From JBFLVQ01 sp040758525 (GTDB lineage: Bacteria; Acidobacteriota; Blastocatellia; Chloracidobacteriales; JADJPF01): 26,712 nt of DNA. The notes beneath the pieces are model-generated. The model was not told the DNA's origin and made no database searches. It saw only the letters and a list, made by a program, of their open reading frames with translations. Shown here one piece after another: positions 7,695 through 16,122 of the stretch (position 1 is the stretch's first letter; the number at the start of each line of letters is the position of its first letter). The position numbers and the translations under genes are program-made. Where the stretch lies: positions 1-26,712 of the forward strand of contig JBFLVQ010000047.1 in NCBI GenBank assembly GCA_040758525.1, given 5' to 3'.

Positions 7695-10667
7695 CTAAAG
7701 CTTTTGTACGTTGCATAAACAAGCCTTGTTCTCAGCAATCTGTACATTAGGCTCAAGTGCATCTATTGTCACGGCATTGATCGCATTGCCACAGCTTAAT
7801 CCTAGCGCACCCCAATGCATAGGCGCCCAAAGCGTTTCTACCGGTTTACCATTGATCGTAAGAGTCTTAATACGACCTGTCACGATTGTGCGTGCCACTG
7901 CCTCACCACGTGTAGTAATAAGTCGCACCCTATCTCCTGGTTTTATCTTAAGTCGCTCTGCTAATTGCCGACTCATCTCGACAAAAGGCTCAGGAATCAA
8001 CTCGACCAACTTTGGCATACGACGAGTCATTGCCCCACCACCCCACATTTCATGAATAAAGCCAGTACAGAGCACATAAGGATAATCTTTAGAAGCCTCT
8101 GCTAATGTTGCTGGGCGCGTGCCCTTATATTTCACAACAGGATTGTTCTGCACTCGTGGGTGGTAGATATTAACTGTGGGACTCTCAATCGGTTCATAGT
8201 AGACTGGCAGTGGTCCATCTACCAATACAGGCGATTTATCACGTATCTCTCCAGTATTGCTATCTAGATCAGCATAAGGCGCAGCAAATAGACGCGCACG
8301 TCCCTCTGCCAACATAGCAAAAGCATTACGCCCGCTAGACGTATCTGGTGGGGCAAATGGATCTACAACATCAGGAATATCTTCACCCTGCCAACGCGCG
8401 GTTGCTTCATCCCACCAAATTAGTGGCTTTACATCAGCACGTGGTTGACCTTGTAGATCACAAGAAGCTCGATTATAGAGTATGCGTATATTGGCTGGCC
8501 AAGACCAAGCCCATTCTGTATGTAAGCCCAATCCACTAGGATCAGAAGGATCGCGTCGAGCCGTGTAGTTAACTATCTGGCTATCCTCTATACCTACTGC
8601 GCCACAATATAACCAGCAGCCGGAACTGGTTGAGCCATTCATCTGTAATCTGCTCACATTCGCTACTGGAGTGCCACGAGTAAGTGTAATCTGTTCACCT
8701 GCTACTAAACACTCCTGATCAGCCCACACTCGACCACTGATCTCTTCCAGCACTCGCAGATAATCTGGTTCGTCGCCATAATCCCACACTGCATTTAATA
8801 TTGGCGCATCCTTAGGATCTTGTGAATTGGCATAAAGTGTGCGTACTCGTTTGAAGAGTTGGTCGAGTATCCATAGATCCGACTTTGCTTCGCCAGGCGC
8901 ATCAACACATTGGTCGCGCCATTGCAACCAGCGACCACTATGGGTAATACAACCCGACTTCTCTAGGAAGCACGCGGCTGGTAATAACAGCACCTCAGTC
9001 TGCACATCTTTAGCTTTGAAAGGACCATCTTTCCAGAATGAGGCTGTCTCGGTCTCAAAGATATCAACTACCACGAGTAGTTCTAGACTTGCCAGCCCTT
9101 TTAACGTAACTGCATGATTAGCATTAGAAACGGCAGGATTTTGCCCAATATTAATTAGCAGACGGATCTTTTCTGCTGCCATTGCTTCAAACATTTTGAA
9201 TGCTGAATAGTTGATCTTTGAACTCAGTTTTGGCAGCCATTGATAACAGAAATCATTCTCTGGTTGTGCTTCATCGCCATAGATCGCTTTAAGGAAATTG
9301 ATCAAATACTTTGCTCGTAAAGAGCCGTTCTTTACTGTCCAACTCTTTAGATCAGGAGTGTCTACGGATGGACTGGTTAAGTAACCAGGTAGTTTGTCCC
9401 AAGCCACTCCTAGATCGGTAGCCCCTTGAACATTCGACTCACCACGATTAGCAGCTACCCCGCCACCAGGCTTTCCTAAATTGCCAAGCAGTAACTGAAT
9501 GATTGGATAACAGCGTATATGCTGGGTGCCATAAGTATGTTGAGTAGCACCAAGCGCATAAAGAATTACTCCGGGCCGGTTGTTAACAAAGGTTTGGGCA
9601 ATAAGACGCTGCTGAGCAGCCGGTATACCGGTTACCTTCTCGGCTTTCTCAAAAGAGTATTCAGCAAAATGGGCTTTTAGATGAGAGAAGACGGTATGCT
9701 CGTCAGTAAAGTTCTCTGCTACATGTGGGCGACCATGCTCATCCAGTTGATAGGCCCATCTGTTTATATCATAACTCTGGCGAGTTTCATCAAATCCGCA
9801 GAAGAGTCCATCGGTGAATTGATAATCTGGATTAACTAGAAATGCTGCATTAGTAAAATCTTTTAAATACTGTTCGTCATAATGTCTTTCATTAATAATG
9901 TAGTTGATCATTGCGCCAAGAAAAGCAATATCACTACCAGGACGTATTTGAGCATAGATATCAGCTACCGCCGATGTACGTGTAAAACGTGGATCGACGT
10001 GGATCACTTTGGCGCCGCGTAATTTTGCTTCCATAATCCATGGCATTGCCATGGGATGGTTTTCTGCGGTGTTGTTGCCCTCAATTAGGAAGCAGCGCGA
10101 ATTTTTAAAATCTACATAATGGTTAGTAGAAGCGCCACGTCCAAAACTTGCCCCCAGACTGGGGACAGTAGGGCTATGTCAAAGCCGCGCCTGATGCTCT
10201 ATATAACTTGTCCCTAGTAGCAGTGCGAGTTTCTTTTCTAAGTAAGCCTCTTCATTGGTACAGACTGCCGAGCCATAAAAAGCGATCGCATCATTACGAT
10301 TGACCTCGATAGCACGGCCATCCTCACATAGCTCTTCCTGCTCCCAATGGGTGTCACGTATATATTTGAGCTTTTCCGCAATACGCGAAAGCGCAAAATC
10401 CCAGCTCACTGGCTGCCATTTAGTTGCCCCAGGTTTACGATATAGGGGACGGGTAAGACGTTCCTGCGAGCGATGCAGTTCCGCTGCCGCCGCACCTTTA
10501 CTGCATAGGGCACCTTGGTTGATAGGGTGACGAGGATCACCCTCTAGACCGATAAGCTGGCCATTTTTAACAGAAGCAATCATACCGCAGCCACACGAAC
10601 AGAAGCAGCATACGGTATTTAATTTCTCTGCGGCATTGGTCTTTAGGTTCTCAGTCCAACGATTCAT
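7695..10667 (-). CDS. fdhA: Selenocysteine-containing formate dehydrogenase, alpha (molybdopterin) subunit
   Basis: A 990-residue protein read through an in-frame TGA (10179-10181, codon 163). The N-terminus has the [4Fe-4S] motif C20-x2-C23-x3-C27-x27-C55, then the molybdopterin oxidoreductase domain and, near the C-terminus, the dinucleotide-binding domain (RLKIKPGDRVRLITTRGEAV). Around the TGA the reading is IEHQARL-U-HSPTVPSLGASFGRG, the active-site context of FdnG/FdoG/FdhF where Sec binds Mo or W and the next His is catalytic. No stop interrupts the frame between the TGA and 7695, and a SECIS-like hairpin follows the TGA. No twin-arginine signal is present and an in-frame TAA lies just upstream of the ATG, so the enzyme is predicted cytoplasmic, unlike E. 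coli FdnG. No beta, gamma or FdhE gene lies nearby. Oxidises formate to CO2; electron partner unknown. Confidence 0.93.
10149..10181 (-). promoter_or_regulatory. UGA codon plus bacterial SECIS hairpin in fdhA
   Basis: Numbering from the U of the UGA as 1, the mRNA has 11 bases after the UGA, then UG, a bulged U17, CCCC, the loop AGUCUG and GGGGCA (hairpin at 10149-10167). An alternative fold pairs U17 with G and gives a 7-bp stem with loop AGUCU. In the E. coli fdhF SECIS the spacing after UGA, a bulged U17 and loop bases G23-U24 are the SelB-recognised features, and all three coincide here. SelA/SelB/SelC/SelD genes are not in the window. Confidence 0.85.
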
Positions 10668-10674
10668 AATTTAA

Positions 10675-10680
10675 ATTATA
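10675..10680 (-). promoter_or_regulatory. TATAAT-like -10 box immediately before fdhA
   Basis: A perfect TATAAT on the minus strand ends 7 bp before the fdhA ATG (10665-10667). No good -35 is found at 17 bp; that position falls inside the terminator hairpin. If used, transcription would start at or next to the ATG and give a leaderless mRNA, which would agree with the lack of an SD. Confidence 0.3.
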
Positions 10681-10683
10681 AAT

Positions 10684-10736
10684 AAAAAAGACAAGCGGCA
10701 CAGAGCGAACTCCGCTACTCTCTGCCGCTTGTCTTT
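10684..10736 (-). terminator. Intrinsic terminator of the pentapeptide-repeat gene
   Basis: On the minus strand AAAGACAAGCGGCA (10723-10736) pairs perfectly over 14 bp with TGCCGCTTGTCTTT (10687-10700), with a 22-nt loop that can add an AGAG/CTCT stem. The run TTTTTTATTTA follows. It begins 4 bp after the pentapeptide-gene stop and ends 16 bp before the fdhA ATG. Confidence 0.9.
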
Positions 10737-10740
10737 AAGA

Positions 10741-12636
10741 TTAATTTAACTCTTTTTTCAACGCCTGAATACGCACATCAAGTTCAAGTTGAAAGTAGTC
10801 GAACTCTTCGCGAATCTGGCGTGAAACTTGTCGCTCGTATTCGCGGCGTGCGCTGGTCAGTTGTTCTTTAAGAGAATCATAGAATGTGCCTTTGCGTAGC
10901 GAGTCCTGCACCAATTTCTTATTTGAGGCAAACATCTGTGAAACCAGCCCTCGTGCAGTATGACGTGCTTTTTTGCGCTCCTCGGTTTCTGGTGGCAATT
11001 TAACCGGCTTAGGACTAGGTTGTGTGATACGTTGCGGCTTCTCTGCTTCACCTAACCCTAGCACATCATCGGTAGGAGGAGGTGGTGGTAATGGCATCAT
11101 ACGTTTAGAGGCATGCATCTCCAACTTCTCTGGTTCAGGTAATGATTCCATCTCCTCACTAAGACCAAGCAAGTCAGCCAATGAGCTTGTGCCAATCGAT
11201 TCTGCGCTGGCACTAGCAACGGCTGGCACAGGTGCTGATAGAGCTTCTGCCGGCTCTGCTACTGTGGCTGCCTCTTCTGGCGCTGGTACAGGCGCTGTAG
11301 CTGCTTCTGCTGCTGGCGCTGGTGCACCATAACCATCACTAGGCGGTGTAACCTGAACAGAGATCTCAGTCACTGCCTCTTCTGGTGGCGGCATAACTAC
11401 ATCAGGAACAGGATGACTCTCTACTGGTGCTGGCACAGCGGCAGGTGTAGGTTCATTCATACCACCACTAAGCGCCATAAAAAGGCTGGCCAGATCAGCA
11501 CCAGAGAGATCGGCACCGGAGAGATTGGCTTCTGAGAGATTGGCGCCAGAGAGATTGGCTTCTTGCAGTGCCGCATCACTGAGATCGGCTTGTACCAGTG
11601 TTGTGCCACTAAAGTTCACCTGACTGAGATTAGCTTTTGCTAGTACTGCTTGAAAAAGGTTGGCGCCGCTAAAATTCGCACCCATAAGATCAGCATTAGA
11701 GACATTGGAATGCGCCATTCTCGCGTTCTGTGCATTCACGCCCTTCAGATTAGCCTCACTTAGATCGGCCTTCTCTAGACCCGCCTCGCTGATATTAGCG
11801 CGTTCCAGGTTGGCGCCGTTAAGATGCGCCTCAACAAGATCGGCGAATTGCATAACAGCTTCACAGAGATTTACCTTTTGTAGCCAGGCGCCGCTCAGCT
11901 TTGTCATATGAAAATGGGCGCGTGTGCCATCCGCGTCGTTAAGATTCACATTAGTAAGATCAGCTTCATTGAAGATCGCTTGATTAGCAGCAGCCTGTTG
12001 TAGATTGGCTTCTGAGAGCACAGCCTTAGTGAAATTGGCACTGGTGAGAATTGCCGAATTGAGGTTGGCTTTAAGCAGGTTTGAGTGGCTTAAGTTTGCC
12101 TTGCTAAAGTCAGCGCCGCCAAAGTCAGCTTCATTAGCATTAACCTGAGAAAGGTCGGCAGACTGGAAGTTGGTCTGCGTCATTTGTGCTTTCACAAGCG
12201 TGGCGCGGGTTAGGTTGGCTGACTGTAGGGTTACCTGATCAAGCTTGGCTTCAGTTAAGTTAGCTTCTATTAGATTAGCATCTGTCAGATTTGATTCATT
12301 TAGATTAGAGTTGATTAACTCTGCCTTATGTAGATTGGCATGGCTGAGGTTGGCTTTTGCCAGCGTAGCATTGCTGAAATTAACTTCCTGCAGATTTGCG
12401 CCACTTAAATTGCTCTCGCTTAAGTTTGCATTCGAGAGATTGGCGCGCTGCAGGTTCGCGCCTTGCAATTCTGTTTTCACTAGTGTCGCGCCGCTCAGGT
12501 TCGCGCCCACAAAGCTTGCCCCGTTGAGCTTGGCGTTGCTTAGATTGACACGCTGTAAGTTAGCGCCCTGCAGGTTCGCCCGTTGTGGTTCGGGGGCTTT
12601 TTGTCCTTCTTTAACGCTTCCATCCGAAGCAGACAT
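10741..12636 (-). CDS. Giant pentapeptide-repeat protein with Pro/Ala linker and helical C-terminus
   Basis: A 631-residue protein. The ATG at 12636 is chosen because AGGAGG lies 9 nt upstream; the frame runs 8 codons further to a TTG that would place this SD inside the gene. Residues ~18-382 are 73 consecutive A(N/D)LXX pentapeptides, with the central Leu/Phe/Met recurring every fifth residue and no insertion. Such repeats fold as a right-handed four-sided beta-helix (Rfr), here about 18 turns. Residues ~393-550 are low-complexity Pro/Ala/Glu with a Pro run (PLPPPPPTDD). The last ~80 residues are charged and helical (RREYERQVSRQIREEF), probably coiled coil. No signal peptide or membrane segment is seen. 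Function is unknown: scaffold, DNA-mimic (Qnr/MfpA-like) and other roles are all possible. It is divergent from a response regulator. Confidence 0.85.
   Translation of the reverse strand: MSASDGSVKEGQKAPEPQRANLQGANLQRVNLSNAKLNGASFVGANLSGATLVKTELQGANLQRANLSNANLSESNLSGANLQEVNFSNATLAKANLSHANLHKAELINSNLNESNLTDANLIEANLTEAKLDQVTLQSANLTRATLVKAQMTQTNFQSADLSQVNANEADFGGADFSKANLSHSNLLKANLNSAILTSANFTKAVLSEANLQQAAANQAIFNEADLTNVNLNDADGTRAHFHMTKLSGAWLQKVNLCEAVMQFADLVEAHLNGANLERANISEAGLEKADLSEANLKGVNAQNARMAHSNVSNADLMGANFSGANLFQAVLAKANLSQVNFSGTTLVQADLSDAALQEANLSGANLSEANLSGADLSGADLASLFMALSGGMNEPTPAAVPAPVESHPVPDVVMPPPEEAVTEISVQVTPPSDGYGAPAPAAEAATAPVPAPEEAATVAEPAEALSAPVPAVASASAESIGTSSLADLLGLSEEMESLPEPEKLEMHASKRMMPLPPPPPTDDVLGLGEAEKPQRITQPSPKPVKLPPETEERKKARHTARGLVSQMFASNKKLVQDSLRKGTFYDSLKEQLTSARREYERQVSRQIREEFDYFQLELDVRIQALKKELN
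11491..12585. repeat. 15-bp periodic coding repeat (73 pentapeptide units)
   Basis: The DNA has a 15-bp period encoding the pentapeptide array. Units are diverged at the base level, with frequent (A/G)A(G)ATTGGC(G/T)-like cores on the plus strand, so this is an old expansion, not a fresh microsatellite. The antisense strand shows long open frames only because of this periodic composition. Confidence 0.85.
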
Positions 12637-13021
12637 GACGGTTCTCCTCCTAAGAATCAAAGGTGCGGGGTACGCTTGCTATCCCCCTTGGCCGACACGA
12701 TCGAGCGGCCGCGCGCGGCACGTGCAGTTATGACGATCGAATTGCGGTTGTAGGATCTGGATTCAACAAAGACCGATGCTGAGTCACCACTGAGGTTGCC
12801 TCAAGACTTTGACTATGGAACATGCGATTATTGATTACCTATCGATAATTTAGGCAGCTATTTTAGCAGCAACCTTACTCACACGCAAGTAAGATTATAG
12901 CTGACTGCAGGCTAAGTTGACGCCACCCCTTGCTGAGCGTTATTATTGAAAAACATCGATTTAACGTAAATCAACGATAGTTATCAAGAGTATCCAGCGC
13001 CTGCGGAGGGATAAGGTACCG
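12637..13021. other. 385-bp divergent intergenic region
   Basis: It separates the pentapeptide-repeat gene from the TPR-REC-DUF4388 gene. It contains the SD of the first gene, a GC-rich patch near 12700-12722, a small 6-bp hairpin (CTTACT at 12874-12879 with AGTAAG at 12888-12893), the promoter candidate at 12917-12946 and the SD GGAGGG before 13022. No gene or RNA was recognised in it. Confidence 0.5.
12917..12946 (+). promoter_or_regulatory. Sigma-70-like promoter candidate for the response regulator gene
   Basis: TTGACG (12917-12922), an 18-bp spacer and TATTAT (12941-12946). A start near 12953 would leave a leader of about 70 nt before the ATG at 13022. Found by eye. Confidence 0.45.
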
Positions 13022-14605
13022 ATGGCACTATTCGACAAAGTATGGCAACAGATGAATACCCGTTTGGATCAGGTAAAGCTCAACAAAGAAGTAGAGCGTT
13101 TCCGCCAAGCATTGCAGATGAATCCAAACGACACAGAATCATTGCGCCAATTGGGAACAATCTATCAGACTGCCGGAATGACTGAAGATGCCATTCAGTG
13201 CTTTATGCGTCTAGCTGAACTCTATAAACAGACCAAACAGACTGAGCTTGCGCTCGCCTACTATCGCAAAGTCGAGCGTATGGGTGACAATGAACGTCGT
13301 GCCTCGATCCTTAAAGAGATTGAATCGATTGTCCATGGTCAAGGCCAATTCGAAGAGGCTTATCGTACTTGTCGCCAAATTGTAGAAGTCTATCTATCGA
13401 TCAATCAGAAAGAAGCAGCACGCGGCTTTATCAACTCACTTTCTCCCTTTGGCGATAAGGATGAGCTTTATCGTAAAGAGTTGAAAGAGATGATCGGCGT
13501 CAAAGATGAGAACTGGGCACAAGGCGCGCGTGGTACTTGGATTGAAGATCAGTCTACACAGCCTAACGCATCGCCTCAGCCTGTCGCACCATTGCCAGGT
13601 TATCCTGCCACTCGTACGGTAGTAGCATCACCAGAAGAGCAGGTTATCTTTGCCGATATGAGCATATTGGTGGTAGATGATGATCCCAATATCTGCCTTA
13701 TTCTCACTATGGCGATCAAACAGTTAGGCTGTCAGGTTATCTCTGCCAACAATGGTATGGAGGCGCTCGACAAGGCATTAAGGTTACGCCCTAACTTGAT
13801 CCTCTCTGATCTGCTGATGCCTAAAATGGATGGTAGTCAACTCTTTATTAAGCTACAAGAGTATTCGGAGACCCGCTCGATACCTTTTGTTTGTCTCACT
13901 TCACGCGGACAGGAAGAGGAGAAATTAGCTGCCTTTCAGAAAGGTGTAGAAGACTATTGGGTCAAGCCATTCAGTGTTGCTGAGATTACTATGCGTATTA
14001 AAAAACTGCTGCAACGCCAGCTACAGTCATTGCAGAATGAGTTCCTTTCGGCAGGCGCAGGCCGTGTAGAACTAGCTGGCAACCTTGCCGAGTTAACTCC
14101 TGCCGACCTACTGCGTTTCTGCGAGGCTAAGAGTAAGAGCGGTATTCTACGTCTACGTACTGGTGAGATCGAGGGGGCGATCATCTTTCAAAATGGTGAG
14201 GTCTATGATGCACAGTATGCTAGCCTGGTAGGCGAGCCAGCGCTTTTTACCTTACTTAACTGGACAGAAGGAACTTTTACTTTCCAATCTCAGTCAATTG
14301 CAATTCCACGCACTATTATCTCCACAACCAATGAGATCCTTGCACATATGATGCAGCGATATGATGAGGAATACTACCTCACTGAACAGTTACCTAATGT
14401 AGAAGTGCGATTAGCACTCTCAGCCAAGTTCAATGAAGCGCTGCAGACAACCAATTTTCCCCGCTCAGTTGAACGTTTGATGATTCTCTTTGATGGCAGT
14501 CATAAACTAGGCGACTGCCTAGAACAGTTACGTGGTGACACAGAAGCACTGCGCTTGCTTGTTGATCTATATCGTCAAGGACTGATCATCGAACACAACT
14601 CCTAA
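13022..14605 (+). CDS. Response regulator with TPR N-terminus, REC domain and DUF4388 (PatA-type) output
   Basis: A 527-residue protein. Residues ~20-140 form helical TPR-like repeats (DTESLRQLGTIYQTAGMTED, then ELALAYYRKVERMGD). A Pro-rich linker (~177-200) leads to a receiver domain at ~212-332: acidic pocket D219-D221, phosphoacceptor D263 in LILSDLLMPKMDG, T293 and K315 (VKPF), all key residues present. Residues ~349-450 are a DUF4388/PatA domain (VELAGNLAELTPADLLRFCE, SGILRLRTG, GAIIFQNGEVYDA). The last ~75 residues are helical. No DNA-binding domain is seen, so output is probably by protein contact. The SD GGAGGG/AAGG precedes the ATG. The glcD-like gene starts 26 bp downstream, so the two are probably co-transcribed. 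The partner kinase is not in the window. Confidence 0.9.
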   Translation: MALFDKVWQQMNTRLDQVKLNKEVERFRQALQMNPNDTESLRQLGTIYQTAGMTEDAIQCFMRLAELYKQTKQTELALAYYRKVERMGDNERRASILKEIESIVHGQGQFEEAYRTCRQIVEVYLSINQKEAARGFINSLSPFGDKDELYRKELKEMIGVKDENWAQGARGTWIEDQSTQPNASPQPVAPLPGYPATRTVVASPEEQVIFADMSILVVDDDPNICLILTMAIKQLGCQVISANNGMEALDKALRLRPNLILSDLLMPKMDGSQLFIKLQEYSETRSIPFVCLTSRGQEEEKLAAFQKGVEDYWVKPFSVAEITMRIKKLLQRQLQSLQNEFLSAGAGRVELAGNLAELTPADLLRFCEAKSKSGILRLRTGEIEGAIIFQNGEVYDAQYASLVGEPALFTLLNWTEGTFTFQSQSIAIPRTIISTTNEILAHMMQRYDEEYYLTEQLPNVEVRLALSAKFNEALQTTNFPRSVERLMILFDGSHKLGDCLEQLRGDTEALRLLVDLYRQGLIIEHNS

Positions 14606-14631
14606 ATACGCTTCCTAGGAGTACTATCACT

Positions 14632-16047
14632 ATGTCCGTGTCTGTTGCTGAACCGCGTAGGCTTATTAATGCACTCAGACAGATTGTTGGTCGCGAGAAT
14701 CTGCTTAGCGAGCCGGCTGAGTTATTGGTCTACGAATGCGATGCGCTTACTACACATCGTAGCGCACCTAGTGCAGTAGTGATCGTCTCATCTACTGAGC
14801 AGGTTGCTGGCGTTGTAGGTGTGCTCAATGAATATAATGTCGCATTTGTTGCTCGTGGCGCAGGTACTGGTCTTTCCGGTGGCGCCTTGGCTTATCAAGG
14901 TGGCGTTATTATTGAGATGTCACGTATGAATCGTATTCTCAAGATTAGCTGTGAGGATCGTATTGCTGTAGTAGAGACTGGTATTATCAATATCAATCTT
15001 ACTCGTGCAGTCGAACCATTAGGCTATTATTACGCCCCTGATCCTTCCAGCCAAACTGCCTGCACAATTGGTGGCAATATTGCTGAGAACGCAGGGGGAC
15101 CACATTGTTTAAAATATGGCGCTACAGTCAACCATATTTTAGGGCTTAAGGTTGTTTTGCCAGATGGCGAGATTGTTGAATTGGGTGGTGCGGGCACTGA
15201 TGCAATTGGATACGATCTAGTAGGACTCTTTGTTGGTTCCGAAGGAACTTTTGGTATTGCTACAGAAGCGACTGTGCGTTTGCAGCGTTTACCCGAAGCG
15301 GTCAAGACTATGCTAGTCGATTTTACTAGTACAGCCGCAGCCAGCCGTGCAGTATCAGCAATCATCGCCGCTGGCTTTCTACCTGCTGCGCTAGAGATGA
15401 TGGATTCAGTGACAATCAATGCTGTCGAGGCTTCTGTCTTTGCTGCTGGTCTACCTACCGATGCAGCAGCAGTAGTAATTATTGAATTGGATGGTCTGCT
15501 TGCTGGTCTAGAGGTTGAAGCTGAACGTATACGTGCTATCTGTCTAGCTGAAGGCGCGCGTACTGTAACGATTGCTCATGATGCTGCTGCGCGTATGAAG
15601 ATCTGGGCTGGTCGCAAAGGCGCTTTTGGTGCAATGGGCCGTATCAGCTCTGATCTAATGGTACAGGACGCGGTGATTCCACGTAGTAAATTGCCTACTG
15701 TGTTATCAGAAGTCTATCGAATTGCCCAACACTATCGCCTACGTATCTCTAATGTATTTCATGCTGGCGATGGCAATCTACACCCTAACATCAGTTACGA
15801 TGGCCGCAACCCTGATGAGGTAGCAAGAGTAAAAGCGGCTTGCCAAGAGATAATGAAGTTGTGTGTTGAAGTAGGCGGTTCGATCACTGGTGAGCATGGC
15901 GTTGGAGCTGACAAGATCGATTATATGGGGCTAATCTTTAGTGAAGATGATCTAGCTGTGATGACTGATGTACGTGCTTGCTTTAATCCACGTGGACTTG
16001 CCAATCCTAAGAAACTTATTCCAGCCTTACGTTGCCGCGCCTATTAA
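14632..16047 (+). CDS. glcD: FAD-linked oxidase, glycolate oxidase GlcD / D-lactate dehydrogenase family
   Basis: A 471-residue flavoenzyme. The PCMH-type FAD-binding domain (~45-220) shows VARGAGTGLSGGAL, PDPSSQTACTIGGNIAENAG and GLFVGSEGTFGI. The C-terminal FAD-oxidase domain ends with NVFHAGDGNLHPNI and GSITGEHGVGADK, the signature of GlcD/DLD proteins. It would oxidise a 2-hydroxyacid such as glycolate or D-lactate to the 2-oxoacid and pass electrons to the respiratory chain. GlcE and GlcF partners are not encoded next to it, so a stand-alone D-lactate or D-2-hydroxyacid dehydrogenase is equally possible. The start is the ATG with TAGGAG about 12 nt upstream, and the gene is 26 bp after the response regulator gene. 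An intrinsic terminator follows. Confidence 0.9.
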   Translation: MSVSVAEPRRLINALRQIVGRENLLSEPAELLVYECDALTTHRSAPSAVVIVSSTEQVAGVVGVLNEYNVAFVARGAGTGLSGGALAYQGGVIIEMSRMNRILKISCEDRIAVVETGIININLTRAVEPLGYYYAPDPSSQTACTIGGNIAENAGGPHCLKYGATVNHILGLKVVLPDGEIVELGGAGTDAIGYDLVGLFVGSEGTFGIATEATVRLQRLPEAVKTMLVDFTSTAAASRAVSAIIAAGFLPAALEMMDSVTINAVEASVFAAGLPTDAAAVVIIELDGLLAGLEVEAERIRAICLAEGARTVTIAHDAAARMKIWAGRKGAFGAMGRISSDLMVQDAVIPRSKLPTVLSEVYRIAQHYRLRISNVFHAGDGNLHPNISYDGRNPDEVARVKAACQEIMKLCVEVGGSITGEHGVGADKIDYMGLIFSEDDLAVMTDVRACFNPRGLANPKKLIPALRCRAY

Positions 16048-16072
16048 AGAGAAATAATTCTTCACAATTATG

Positions 16073-16107
16073 TGGCCGTATCCCTAAATTTTCCAGGGAT
16101 ACGGCCA
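16073..16107 (+). terminator. Intrinsic terminator after glcD
   Basis: TGGCCGTATCCCT (16073-16085) pairs perfectly over 13 bp with AGGGATACGGCCA (16095-16107) around a 9-nt loop, followed by TTTCTTGATTT. The hairpin lies between convergent genes; the T-rich tail is on the plus side only, so it mainly serves glcD. Confidence 0.85.
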
Positions 16108-16122
16108 TTTCTTGATTTACTG

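Noticed and set aside
10053..10178. Broken formate dehydrogenase pseudogene (nonsense mutation)
   Set aside because: The TGA is at the known Sec position, the frame is intact on both sides and a SECIS hairpin follows, so read-through is expected.
12637..12660. Longer pentapeptide protein starting at the TTG at 12660
   Set aside because: The strong AGGAGG would lie inside the coding region; it is ideally placed for the ATG at 12636.
12245..12733. 162-residue plus-strand ORF antisense to the pentapeptide gene
   Set aside because: It is a by-product of 15-bp periodic composition; its repeat-like Leu/Ala/Arg protein has no SD or recognisable family.
12821..12860. GGAACAT-based sigma-E promoter upstream of the response regulator gene
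   Set aside because: The -10 region (TATCGA) does not match TCnAA at the right spacing; the TTGACG/TATTAT pair downstream is more convincing.
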